DNA from: Gaiellasilicea sp963765705
Lineage (GTDB): Bacteria > Actinomycetota > Thermoleophilia > Gaiellales > Gaiellaceae
Reading direction: 5' to 3'
NCBI GenBank assembly: GCA_963765705.1
Contig: CAVXXJ010000013.1
Location: forward strand, 62,001 to 126,000
DNA: 64,000 nt
Positions 8,479 through 17,367 of the stretch are shown piece by piece. Every line of letters starts with the position of its first letter. The stretch's first letter is position 1. The translations under genes and the position numbers were made by a program. Under the pieces are notes generated by a model that searched no databases, was not told the origin of the DNA, and saw only the letters and a program-made list of their open reading frames with translations.

Positions 8479-9951
8479 ATGCTGAAGCGGAAGAAGAAGA
8501 GGGGCAGCCGCCGGATCCAGCTCGACGACGCGAGCGCCGAGTCGTTCGTCGCGGGTCTCGTCGAGGCGGCCGCGGCGATTCGCTTGCCCGAGCTGTTCGC
8601 CAAGCCGCATCCGAACGCGATCTTCTCGGTGCCGAACCGCTGCGGCGTCGCGGTGACCGCGCTGCGAACGACCGACCTGAGCGAGCAGCAGCTCGTCGAC
8701 CTACTGCGGTTCCGCCTCGCGCAGTACCTCGAGGTGAACTTCGTCGACCCGAACGTCGTCTACAAGCTCCGGCTCGAGCACGAACAGATCGACCACGTGT
8801 ATCCGAACGACATCCACGTCCTCGCAGGCTCGGTCTCGGACGGCGAGATCCTCTGCTACGCGACGCTCAAGTCCGCGCCCGACGCGCCGCCGGAGACGAC
8901 GCTGCGCACGCGTGACCGTCCGCTCTTGCCCGTCGAGGAGATCCACGGCTGGGGTGTCTTCAACCGGCTGCCGATCCTGCCCGACCTGCCGATCAGCCAG
9001 ATTCGCGAGCTCGGCCGGTTCGTGAAGAACCAGCGCTACCACGGCGTCGAGGACAAGTCGATCCGCGGCCCGGTCGAGGTCGGCGTCGCGATCTTCCGGA
9101 TGATCGCCGAGACGCTCTCCTTCGAGCTGTCCGGCGTCGTCGGCGACCTCGAGGAGGCGGTCGCGAAGCAGAACCTCGACTTCTTCTACGTCCCGCTCGT
9201 CGTCGTGCACGGGACGATGCCGGTCGAGAGCGACGACTCCTGGCTGCTCCCGCGCTATCTCAAGAGCACGGTGTTCCCGTTCGCCTGTCTCGCCAGCGAC
9301 GCGGCGACAGCACTGCCGCGGCTCGCCGAGATCGAGCACGCGCTGGGCCGCCCGGGCAAGCTCGGCCTGCTCTCGCTGATGCGCCTGCGCAGCTCGACCA
9401 GCGACACGCCGCCTCCTCGCTCGAGCCTGGAGCCGACCGGCGGGATGACGCCGCTGAGCGAGGCGCAGCTGCCGCAGAAGGGCGTTGCGATGTCCGAACG
9501 CCGCGACGTCCGCGAGGCCGGCGACCGGTTGCGTCAGACCGAGCTTTTCGCCGGCCTCTCCGACGCGGAGGCGTCGGTGCTGGCGACGTTCGTCGAGCAG
9601 GTGACGGTCGAGCCGGAGACGGTGATCGTCCGCCAGGGCGACGTCGCCGACTCGCTGTACGTCATCCACTCCGGCGAGGTGGAGGTGCGCTCTCGGGGCG
9701 CCGACGGTGAGTCGACCGCCATCGCGACACTCGGCGCCGGCGACTACTTCGGCGAGATCGGCGTGCTCACGGCCAGCGAGCGCATCGCCGACGTGGTGGC
9801 CCTGCAGCCGACCGAGCTGCTCCGGGTGTCGAAGGACGACTACGAGCGCTATCTCTCGCAGGTCGTCGAGGTCGACCACGAGCTCGAGAGCAAGGCCGCC
9901 TCGCGCGCGGCGGAGCTGATGCGCCACATGCTCTCGAAGGGGAAGTCGTAA
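8479..9951 (+). CDS. Putative N-acyltransferase (autoinducer-synthase/FeeM-like) fused to CNB domain
   Basis: ATG 8479 follows the ribosome site AGAGGAATT. The 490-residue product has a C-terminal CNB domain (about 350-470) with an intact cassette FGEIGVLTASERIADV (R435). The N-terminal 310 residues are not a family I can name with certainty. The order of motifs (FRLAQYLE, then ND-IHVLAG, CYATLK, LLPVEEIHGWG and IRELGRFVKNQRYHG) resembles GNAT-fold LuxI/FeeM N-acyltransferases, which move acyl chains from acyl carrier to amino compounds. If right, cyclic nucleotide would gate acylation in the same polypeptide, as in mycobacterial CNB-GNAT proteins. The stop overlaps the next start (TAATG). 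Confidence 0.7.
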   Translation: MLKRKKKRGSRRIQLDDASAESFVAGLVEAAAAIRLPELFAKPHPNAIFSVPNRCGVAVTALRTTDLSEQQLVDLLRFRLAQYLEVNFVDPNVVYKLRLEHEQIDHVYPNDIHVLAGSVSDGEILCYATLKSAPDAPPETTLRTRDRPLLPVEEIHGWGVFNRLPILPDLPISQIRELGRFVKNQRYHGVEDKSIRGPVEVGVAIFRMIAETLSFELSGVVGDLEEAVAKQNLDFFYVPLVVVHGTMPVESDDSWLLPRYLKSTVFPFACLASDAATALPRLAEIEHALGRPGKLGLLSLMRLRSSTSDTPPPRSSLEPTGGMTPLSEAQLPQKGVAMSERRDVREAGDRLRQTELFAGLSDAEASVLATFVEQVTVEPETVIVRQGDVADSLYVIHSGEVEVRSRGADGESTAIATLGAGDYFGEIGVLTASERIADVVALQPTELLRVSKDDYERYLSQVVEVDHELESKAASRAAELMRHMLSKGKS

Positions 9952-11597
9952 TGGCGACCACGACCCACTACGACGCGATCGTCTTCGGGTCCGGCGCCGC
10001 CGGCCTCACCTGTGCGACGACGCTCGCCAAGCACGGGCTGAGCACGATGCTCGCCGAGAAGCAGCCGTACTACGGCGGCTACGCGCACGGGTTCGGCAAG
10101 GACGGCTTCTACTGGGACCACGGCGGCCACATCTTCCTGGCCTACCGGCTCGGCAAGCAGGCGCGCGAGGTCTTCCAGCGCCTGAAGCTCGACGAGCGCG
10201 TCGAGATGATCCCCGACCAGCACGACTACCGCTGCATCTTCCCCGGCGAGTCGATGGAGCTTCCCGCGGAGATGTCTGCGGCGGCCGACATCATGGGCCA
10301 GCGGTTCCCCAAGGAGCGCGAGGGGATCGCCAAGGTCTTCATGACGATGGAGCGGATGATCGACGAGGTCGACATGCTCGTGCCGTCGTTCCGCGTCGCC
10401 GCGAAGCCGGGCCAGCGCAAGCTGCTCGACCCGGTGCTCGAGCAGTTCCAGCGGCCCAGGCTCGGGAGCTTTGCGGCGCCGTTCGCCCGCACCCTCGGCA
10501 TGCCCGGCAAGACGCTGCTCCGCTACCAGAACCGGACGTTCAAGCAGTTGCTCGACGAGCACCTGGAAGACCCGCTCCTGAAGGCCTACTTCTCGATGCT
10601 CTGCGTCGGGATCGCGGCGGCGCCGGCCGAGCTCTCGGCCGTGATCGCCGGCGTGTTCTTCGTCCACGCGCTGCGCACGATGTGGATGCCGCGCGGCGGC
10701 TTCGGCAAGATCGCCGAGGCGCTCGCCGAGATGTTCGAGGAGGCCGGCGGGACGATCGAGCTGGACGCCGACGTGAACAGAGTTCTCGTCGAGGACGGCC
10801 GGGCCGTCGGGATCGAGACCGCGGACGGACGCACGTTCACCGCGGACGCCGTCGTCTCGGCGTGCGACGCGAAGCGGCTCTTCCTCGAGATGCTGCCGCC
10901 GGAAGTCGTGCCGGCGGACCTGCGCGAGCGGCTGCCGGGGATGAAGACGACGCCCGCCTTCTTCCAGGTCCAGCTCGGCGTCGACATGGACCTCGAGCCG
11001 TACCGCAACGACATCAAGCGGCTCAATTTCATCTATCCGTATCCCGACATCGACCGCGCGATGGCGAACTTCCCGAACGGAAACGTCGAGGAGGCCGCGT
11101 ACTACCTCTATGTGGCGACCTTCCACCAGCCGGAGATGGCGCCGCCGGGACAGCACGCGGTGAAGCTCGAGTGCCCGACGCGGCTCGACTCGAAGGGGAT
11201 CGACTGGGACCGCGACAGGGAGGCGATCGCGGACACGTTCATCCGCCGGACCGAGGCGATCATCCCCGACCTCTCGAAGCACATCGCCGTCAAGGAGATC
11301 CGGACGCCGCTCGACCTGCAGCGCGACACGGGCAACTCCGAGGGCGCGTTCGCGGGCTGGGCGTTCACGCCCGAACTGCTGTCGCGGGGGCGGCCGAAGC
11401 AGCGCACACCCGTGCCCGGCCTCTACCAGGCAGGTCACTGGACGACTCCCACCTCGGGCGTCCCGTGGGTGATGCTCTCCGGCTACAACACGGCCGGCAT
11501 GGTCTACGCCGACCTGACCTCGCGCAACGGCCGGCGGTCGGCTCGAACGCCTGTCGCCGCCAAGCAGGAGGGTGCGGGAATGCGAACGGGAACATAG
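9951..11597 (+). CDS. FAD-dependent oxidoreductase, CrtI/carotenoid-isomerase/retinol-saturase family
   Basis: A 548-residue protein translated in overlap with the CNB fusion. The N-terminal dinucleotide fold AIVFGSGAAGLTCATTLAKH is followed by the family block KQPYYGGYAHGFGKDGFYWD. A C-terminal FAD block GLYQAGHWTTPTSGVPW follows. Relatives desaturate, saturate or isomerise long conjugated or isoprenoid chains. With no phytoene synthase in sight, I infer that it acts on the lipid or acyl chain handled by the neighbours. Cytosolic or membrane-associated; no signal peptide. Confidence 0.85.
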   Translation: MATTTHYDAIVFGSGAAGLTCATTLAKHGLSTMLAEKQPYYGGYAHGFGKDGFYWDHGGHIFLAYRLGKQAREVFQRLKLDERVEMIPDQHDYRCIFPGESMELPAEMSAAADIMGQRFPKEREGIAKVFMTMERMIDEVDMLVPSFRVAAKPGQRKLLDPVLEQFQRPRLGSFAAPFARTLGMPGKTLLRYQNRTFKQLLDEHLEDPLLKAYFSMLCVGIAAAPAELSAVIAGVFFVHALRTMWMPRGGFGKIAEALAEMFEEAGGTIELDADVNRVLVEDGRAVGIETADGRTFTADAVVSACDAKRLFLEMLPPEVVPADLRERLPGMKTTPAFFQVQLGVDMDLEPYRNDIKRLNFIYPYPDIDRAMANFPNGNVEEAAYYLYVATFHQPEMAPPGQHAVKLECPTRLDSKGIDWDRDREAIADTFIRRTEAIIPDLSKHIAVKEIRTPLDLQRDTGNSEGAFAGWAFTPELLSRGRPKQRTPVPGLYQAGHWTTPTSGVPWVMLSGYNTAGMVYADLTSRNGRRSARTPVAAKQEGAGMRTGT

Positions 11598-11601
11598 GGC
11601 G

Positions 11602-14600
11602 ATGACCACCGATCCCTTCGCCCGCTTCGGCGCGTTCATCTACCGGTTCCGCTGGTACGTCCTGGGAGCCTGGCTCCTCGTCCTCGTCGTCTGCGGCCCG
11701 CTCGCGGGGAAGGCCGCTGACGCGCTCCAGGCGGGAGGGATCGAGTCACCCGGCTCCGACTCCTCGATCGCTTCGGGCCTTCTGGCCGGCGACTTCAACG
11801 TCTCCGCGCTCAACAACGTCGCGGTCGTTCTCCGCTCCGACACGCTGACCGTCGACGACGACGAGTTCGAAGCGCAGGTGGATGCCGCATCCAAGCGCGT
11901 CCGCGGCGCCGAGGGCGTCACGCGCGTCGTCACGTACTACGGAACGCTGCTCGACTCGCTCGTCAGCGAGGACAAGCACACGACGATCATGTTCGCCTCG
12001 CTGAAGGGCGACGAGGGCGAGACGCAGACGTACGTCGAAGGTGTCCGTGAGGCCCTCGACGAGACGACGCTCGAGCACTACGTCACCGGCGCGGCGGCCG
12101 TCAACCACGATTTCCAGGACACGAGCGAGAAGGATCTGAAGCGCGCGGAGGTGCTCACCGCAGGTCTCGTGCTGCTCCTGCTGCTGCTGACCTTCCGCAC
12201 CGTCGTCTCCGCACTCGTGCCGCTGATTCTCGGTGCTGCGGCCGTGGTGAGCGCGACCGCGATCCTCTACCTGATCGGGACGCTGGCGGACACGTCGATC
12301 TTCGCCCTCAACATCGCGTCGATGATCGGCCTCGGGCTCGCGATCGACTTCTCGTTGATCGTCGTCAGCCGCTTCCGAGAAGAGTTAGCGACCCATCGCG
12401 ACCCGAGGCAGGCGACGGCGATCACGATGGCGACCGCCGGCCGTTCGATCGTCTACTCGGGCGTGACCGTGATCCTCGGCATGCTCGTGCTGACGGTCCT
12501 GGTCGACCTGATGGTCGTCCGCTCGATCAGCCTCGGCGTGATGCTCGTGGCCGCGACGGCGCTGATCGCCGGGATGACGCTGTTGCCCGCGGTGCTCGGC
12601 CTCCTGAGTCATCGCCTGGAGCGGCTGCGGGTGATCCCGAAGGGCAAGCCCAAGCCCGAGAGCGAGGGGTTCTGGTACCGCTTCAGCCACGCGGTCATGC
12701 GCCGGCCGTGGGCCTGGCTGGCCGCGTCGCTCGCGCTCATCCTCGTCATCGCCTGGCCGGCGCGCGAGATGCAGCTCCTCGGCGCGACGCCGAAGCTGCT
12801 GCCCGGGTCCGCAGAGTCGGTCAAGGGCGTCGACATCCTCAACGAGGAGTTCGGCGAGAACCTGCTCTCGCCGATCCAGATCGTCCTGAAGACCCCCGAC
12901 GAGGGCGTCTTCACACCGAAGTTCCTCGTCGCGCTGGACCGGCTGACGAACTCGCTGGCGGCCGACCCGCGCGCCGCCTCGGTGACGTCGCTGGCGACGT
13001 ACATGGTCGCCGAGCCGCGCGACGGACGCTGGTCGCGCATCACGGCCAAGCACGACTTCGCTCCCGCGCCGGACATCTCCAACCTGGAAGAGGACGAGGT
13101 GACCCCGGGCGTCTTCCTCGAGAACACGATCGACGTCTGGGCCGACGAGGTCCCCCACAGCCCGGCCTACTTCGGCTTCGCACGGTTCCGCTTCCCGAGC
13201 GGCGCCGACCACCAGCTCCAGGTCACGCCGACGTTCCAGGTCTACCGCATCAACACGGGCACTCTGAAAGTCCAGCCGCGCGGCCCGGTCAAGCTCTGGC
13301 GCAACGCCGACTTCGGCGAGCGCGACAAGGGCCAGGACGTCGCCGCCGGCACGGAAGTCACGCTCGCTCCCGGCGATCAGCTGATCGTTCCACCGCAGAC
13401 GGGCGCCAGGCTGCGAGCCGACCAGGCGGCAGAGATGATCGTCGCCGTCATCTTCCACGTGCGACCGGGCATCCAGGAGCAGACCACCTGGCTGGACGGT
13501 GACCCGACGTCCGACCCGTTCCAGGGCATCGAGCGTGAAGTGATCGGCGGCGGCCTCGGCTCGAACTTCCCGAGGGGCGCCGAGGCGAACATCAAGCTCG
13601 ACCTGTCGCGCACCGAGGCGGGCGCGCGGTTCCCGCGCCATCTCCACCCCGGCCCCGAGCTGATCGTGGTCGAGTCGGGCACGCTGACGATCTTCTCGTC
13701 GCCCGAGATGGTCATGACGGGAGCCGATGGACGGGTCAAGGAGGGGCCGTTCGACACGCCGATCCCGCTGGAGCCGCGCGCGAAGGCCGTCGTGCAGGGT
13801 TACGGCATCCACCGCGCCAGAAACGCCGGCGACGTGGAGGCGGAAGTCTGGTCGCTGCGGGTGCTCGCCGCGGACAAGCCCGCCTTCTTCCTGATCGGGC
13901 TGCGTGAGTTCGCCAAGACGTTCGTCAACCTCGACGGCGGCAACAACGCGACGGTGCTCAACGTCGTGCCGCGCTACGGGCCCTACGACGACCGGCAGAA
14001 GGAGTTCGTGTCCGACATCCGGGAGCTGATCATCCCGAGCTTTGCCGGGTTGGGCGAGCACGAGGCCTACGTCGGCGGCAGCACGGCCCAGTTCATGGAC
14101 TTCAGCGACAAGCTCTACGACCGCTTCCCGTATCTCGTCGCTGCGGTGCTGTTGCTCACCTTCATCGTCCTGATGATGTTCTTCCAGTCGGTCTTCCTGC
14201 CCTTGAAGGCGATCCTGATGAACCTCGCCTCGGTCCTCGCGACCTACGGCGTGCTCGTCCTGATCTTCCAGCACGGCTGGGGCTCGAGCCTGTTCCGGTT
14301 CGAGCCGGTGGGCGCGATCGCGGTGGTCACGCCGGCGATCCTGTTCGTGATCCTCTTCAGCCTGTCGACCGACTACGAGGTCTTCATGCTCTCGCGGATC
14401 AAGGAGTACTACAACGCGACGGGCGACAACGACGAGTCGGTGGCGAAGGGCCTGCAGCACACGGCCGGCGTCATCACCGCCGCGGGCCTGATCCTGATCG
14501 GCGTCTTCGGCTCGTTCGCGACGGCCGGGATCATCACGATCAAGGAGATCGGACTGGGGCTCGCGATCGGCGTCCTGATCGACACGGTGATCGTGCGCAC

Positions 14601-14739
14601 GATCATGGTCCCGGCGACGATGAAGCTGGCCGGCTCGATCAACTGGTGGATGCCCGACTGGCTCCGGCGGATCGTGCCCGAGCTGCGCGAGGGACCGGTC
14701 GGCGAGGTCGGGCTCGCGCCCGACAAGATGCCCGACTAG
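11602..14739 (+). CDS. MMPL/RND-family exporter with inserted cupin domain
   Basis: The 1045-residue protein starts at ATG 11602, four bases after the oxidoreductase stop. It shows the usual MMPL plan: N-terminal helix, a first extracytoplasmic domain, six helices with GLGLAIDFSLIVVSRFREE, a second extracytoplasmic region, and a second helix bundle with LSTDYEVFMLSRIKEYY. The second loop is much enlarged. Residues about 533-755 form one or two cupin barrels with a full metal motif (RHLHPGPELIVVESG: H680, H682, E686; later H737). MMPL proteins export lipids or lipopeptides; a cupin outside the membrane could bind a metal or modify the cargo. The related MMPL at 17364 lacks this insert. No frame breaks. 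Confidence 0.9.
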   Translation: MTTDPFARFGAFIYRFRWYVLGAWLLVLVVCGPLAGKAADALQAGGIESPGSDSSIASGLLAGDFNVSALNNVAVVLRSDTLTVDDDEFEAQVDAASKRVRGAEGVTRVVTYYGTLLDSLVSEDKHTTIMFASLKGDEGETQTYVEGVREALDETTLEHYVTGAAAVNHDFQDTSEKDLKRAEVLTAGLVLLLLLLTFRTVVSALVPLILGAAAVVSATAILYLIGTLADTSIFALNIASMIGLGLAIDFSLIVVSRFREELATHRDPRQATAITMATAGRSIVYSGVTVILGMLVLTVLVDLMVVRSISLGVMLVAATALIAGMTLLPAVLGLLSHRLERLRVIPKGKPKPESEGFWYRFSHAVMRRPWAWLAASLALILVIAWPAREMQLLGATPKLLPGSAESVKGVDILNEEFGENLLSPIQIVLKTPDEGVFTPKFLVALDRLTNSLAADPRAASVTSLATYMVAEPRDGRWSRITAKHDFAPAPDISNLEEDEVTPGVFLENTIDVWADEVPHSPAYFGFARFRFPSGADHQLQVTPTFQVYRINTGTLKVQPRGPVKLWRNADFGERDKGQDVAAGTEVTLAPGDQLIVPPQTGARLRADQAAEMIVAVIFHVRPGIQEQTTWLDGDPTSDPFQGIEREVIGGGLGSNFPRGAEANIKLDLSRTEAGARFPRHLHPGPELIVVESGTLTIFSSPEMVMTGADGRVKEGPFDTPIPLEPRAKAVVQGYGIHRARNAGDVEAEVWSLRVLAADKPAFFLIGLREFAKTFVNLDGGNNATVLNVVPRYGPYDDRQKEFVSDIRELIIPSFAGLGEHEAYVGGSTAQFMDFSDKLYDRFPYLVAAVLLLTFIVLMMFFQSVFLPLKAILMNLASVLATYGVLVLIFQHGWGSSLFRFEPVGAIAVVTPAILFVILFSLSTDYEVFMLSRIKEYYNATGDNDESVAKGLQHTAGVITAAGLILIGVFGSFATAGIITIKEIGLGLAIGVLIDTVIVRTIMVPATMKLAGSINWWMPDWLRRIVPELREGPVGEVGLAPDKMPD

Positions 14740-14742
14740 GAG

Positions 14743-15714
14743 CTAGGCGAGGGCTTCGGCGGTGTTCGGCACGGCCGCGTTCACGTGGTCGAACCAGCGC
14801 ATGACGTGTCCCGCATACGCCGCGGCGAACTCTGTCGAGAGCGACCACTGGTCCATGCCCTCGAGGGTCACGAGCTCCTTCTCGCCGCCGAGGCGCGCAT
14901 AGGTGCGGTCGTTGATGCCCAGCGGCCAGATCGTGTTCAGCTCGGAGTTGATCAGCTGCACGGGTGTCCGGCACTCCTCGAACGGCACCGGCGGCCGCCG
15001 CTTGCGGAACAGGTCGCGGGCGAGGTGGACGTTGTAGCGCTCGATCCGGAGCGGGTCGCGCTTGTAGAGCTGGTAGGCGGCCTGGTCCTCCTCCGAGCTG
15101 AAGATCGCGTCCCACGGCACCGCCTTCTCCGCGTCGAACTGCACCCACGGAGCGACCTTCTCGAGGACGGCCAGCCCCTTGCCCTGGACCCACCGCCACC
15201 AGCGTGGGTTGATCCAGGCGACGTTGTCGAGGTCGCCGAACTCGAGCAGGTGGTGGACCGAGATCGCCTTGACGAGCGGGTTGTTCGCGGACGCGTAGTA
15301 CCCCGTGACGCCGTCCTCGGCGAGGCCGACCATGTGCACGGGGCGACCGCCGTACTGCTCGGACGCCCAGTCGATCATCAGCTTCCACACCTCGATCATC
15401 GACCCGATCGTCGGGCCGTTCCGCGGCCCGCCGCTCTGGCCGAAGCCCGGGAAGTCCCAGCTGACGACGTTCCAGCCGGCGCGGAAGAACTCGAGATGCA
15501 CCCGCGCGCACAGGAACCCGTAGACGATCAGCCCGTGCGGGGCGACGATCGTCGGCGCGTCGGCGTCGCGGTGGTAGACGCGCACGTGAACGGGCGTGTT
15601 CTCGTAGACGAGGCCGGTTGGCCGGATCGCCGCCTCCAGTTCGGCGACCTCTTCCGGCGTGAAGTACTGCCTCCAGTAGGCGTCGGCCAGCCCCGCGTCG
15701 AGCCCTGCAGTCAT
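14743..15714 (-). CDS. Alpha/beta-hydrolase-fold protein without canonical nucleophile
   Basis: A 323-residue protein, convergent with the MMPL gene three bases away. The fold is recognisable from VAPHGLIVYG, NVVSWDFPGFGQSGG and a C-terminal TPVQLINSELNTIWP strand. The elbow that should read GxSxG is GLAEDG, with no serine or cysteine nucleophile. It may be a non-hydrolytic or diverged member. A -10-like TACAGT eight bases upstream of ATG 15714 suggests a nearly leaderless transcript, divergent from the ScyD-like gene. It may be the closing gene of the lipid region on the other strand. Confidence 0.75.
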   Translation of the reverse strand: MTAGLDAGLADAYWRQYFTPEEVAELEAAIRPTGLVYENTPVHVRVYHRDADAPTIVAPHGLIVYGFLCARVHLEFFRAGWNVVSWDFPGFGQSGGPRNGPTIGSMIEVWKLMIDWASEQYGGRPVHMVGLAEDGVTGYYASANNPLVKAISVHHLLEFGDLDNVAWINPRWWRWVQGKGLAVLEKVAPWVQFDAEKAVPWDAIFSSEEDQAAYQLYKRDPLRIERYNVHLARDLFRKRRPPVPFEECRTPVQLINSELNTIWPLGINDRTYARLGGEKELVTLEGMDQWSLSTEFAAAYAGHVMRWFDHVNAAVPNTAEALA

Positions 15715-15761
15715 CGGGACCGACTGTACAGGGTCGGCTCGCCGTGGAATAGACCCTTCGT

Positions 15762-15791
15762 TTGACGCGCTCTGCGCGAACCCCATAGCAT
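15762..15791 (+). promoter_or_regulatory. Predicted promoter, leaderless start for ScyD-like gene
   Basis: TTGACG (15762-15767) and TAGCAT (15786-15791) are 18 bases apart, and the GTG start at 15799 lies seven bases after the -10. The transcript would start at or next to the initiation codon. Confidence 0.6.
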
Positions 15792-15798
15792 CGCCAGC

Positions 15799-17367
15799 GT
15801 GCCGCGGCTTGCAATCGTGCTGCTCCTGACCGCGACGATCGCCGGTGGCGCCGCCGCGACCGCGGCTGCGGCCCCGACGAAGGTGACGGTCTACGCGACC
15901 GGCCTCTTCAACCCGAAGGGGATCACGTTCGACGGCGCGGGCATCCTCTACGTCGCCGAGTCCGGGCCTCCGGGCACCGTGAAGGTGCCGCTGCCGGTGA
16001 ACTTCGGCGGCGAGGGCCCGATCGGCACGCGCGCGAGCGTGTCGAAGATCCCTGCAGGTGGCGGCCCCGCGCAGAAGTTCGTCACGGGCCTCCCGAACAT
16101 CGGCCTCTACGGCGGTGTCGAGATGCTCGGCGCCGCGAGTGTGACGATGCTCGATGGTCAGCTCTACGAGGTCGCCGGAGGGCACATGACCGTGTCGCCG
16201 GCGCTCTCGACCGTCTCGGCCGACGGGAAGCTCACCCGCATCGCCGACGTCGGCAAGTTCAACGACGAGAATCCTCCGCCTCCCGTCAACGCCGACGCCG
16301 TCCCGCTCGGCAACCCGTACGACCTGGTCGGGCTCGGCGACAAGCTCTACATCAGCGACGGCAACTACAACCGGATCATCGAGGCGGACCTTGCGACGGG
16401 GAAGCTCCGCCAGCTCGCCGAGTTCCTGCCCGGGCCGGTGACCGTCGGGATGACGATCGGGCCGGACAAGAACATCTACGTTGCCCAGTACGGCAACGCG
16501 CCGTACCTACCGGGCTCGGCGCGGATCGACCGGGTGACGCCGGCGGGCGAAGTGACGCAGGGCGTGGTCAAGGGCCTGACCACGGCGATCGACGTCGCGT
16601 TCGCCCCTGACGGGACGATGTACGTGCTCCAGTACGCGGGCAAGTTCAACGCGCAGAAGCTCCGCTACATCGAGAACACCGGCGCCCTCTTCCGGATCGG
16701 CAAGGACGGGTCGAAGCAGCCGATCGTCACCAAGCTGATGTTCCCGACGGCGCTCGAGTTCGGCGCCGACGGCGCGCTGTACGTCACCAACTTCGGCAAC
16801 GAGGCGAACTTCGGCGAGGGCCAGGTGCTGCGGGTCGAGCCGGGCGAGACCAGCGTCGTCGCGCCGGAAGTGCCCGAGCCTCGCGTCAAGGGCAGCTACG
16901 ACATCCCGAGCGCCAACCCCGGCCCCGCGGCGGGCGACACAACGGGCGCCGCCAAGTACACGATCATCGAGCCGCTGGACGTCGAGAAGTGGGGCTATGC
17001 CCCCGCGACGCTTGAGGTCGAGGCGGGCCAGAAGATCGTCGTCACGAACCAGGGGCGGATCGGCCACACAGCGACCTCGACGACCGGCGCCTTCGACACC
17101 GGAAACATCCTCCACAACAAGTCCGCCGTGCTCCAGATCGACGAGCCCGGGCGCTACCCGCTGATCTGCACGCCCCACCCCTGGATGAAGGGGACGATCG
17201 TCGTCACGGGCTCGGCGGTGACCCCGACCGAGACCGTTGCAACCTCCGATGCGCCCGTCGTCGACGAGCCGTCGCTCAACGTCGCCGCCGTCGTCGGCAC
17301 CGTCGGCCTGATCGTCCTCGGCATCTTCGGGCTGGCCTGGCTCGCGCGCCGGCGCCCAGCATCGTGA
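15799..17367 (+). CDS. Secreted ScyD/ScyE-like beta-propeller with cupredoxin domain and C-terminal anchor
   Basis: 522 residues from GTG 15799. A signal peptide (about 1-26, ending AAATAAAA) precedes a six-bladed NHL-like ScyD/ScyE propeller with repeats such as GITFDGAGILYVAES and MTIGPDKNIYVAQYG. Residues about 395-475 form a plastocyanin-like domain with all four type-1 copper ligands: H423 (GRIGHTAT) and C457, H460, M463 (LICTPHPWMKG). A C-terminal helix followed by arginines anchors it, so propeller and copper site face outside. It may pass electrons or bind a ligand at the cell surface. Its stop overlaps the start of the next MMPL gene (GTGA), so the pair is probably one export or surface module. 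Confidence 0.88.
   Translation: MPRLAIVLLLTATIAGGAAATAAAAPTKVTVYATGLFNPKGITFDGAGILYVAESGPPGTVKVPLPVNFGGEGPIGTRASVSKIPAGGGPAQKFVTGLPNIGLYGGVEMLGAASVTMLDGQLYEVAGGHMTVSPALSTVSADGKLTRIADVGKFNDENPPPPVNADAVPLGNPYDLVGLGDKLYISDGNYNRIIEADLATGKLRQLAEFLPGPVTVGMTIGPDKNIYVAQYGNAPYLPGSARIDRVTPAGEVTQGVVKGLTTAIDVAFAPDGTMYVLQYAGKFNAQKLRYIENTGALFRIGKDGSKQPIVTKLMFPTALEFGADGALYVTNFGNEANFGEGQVLRVEPGETSVVAPEVPEPRVKGSYDIPSANPGPAAGDTTGAAKYTIIEPLDVEKWGYAPATLEVEAGQKIVVTNQGRIGHTATSTTGAFDTGNILHNKSAVLQIDEPGRYPLICTPHPWMKGTIVVTGSAVTPTETVATSDAPVVDEPSLNVAAVVGTVGLIVLGIFGLAWLARRRPAS

Noticed and set aside
12385..14460. Very long minus-strand open frame opposite the MMPL-cupin gene
   Set aside because: It is antisense to a clear MMPL protein, rich in Arg/His/Asp without fold motifs, and arises from GC-rich third positions; the same applies to long frames opposite 9951-11597, 8479-9951 and 34464-36098.
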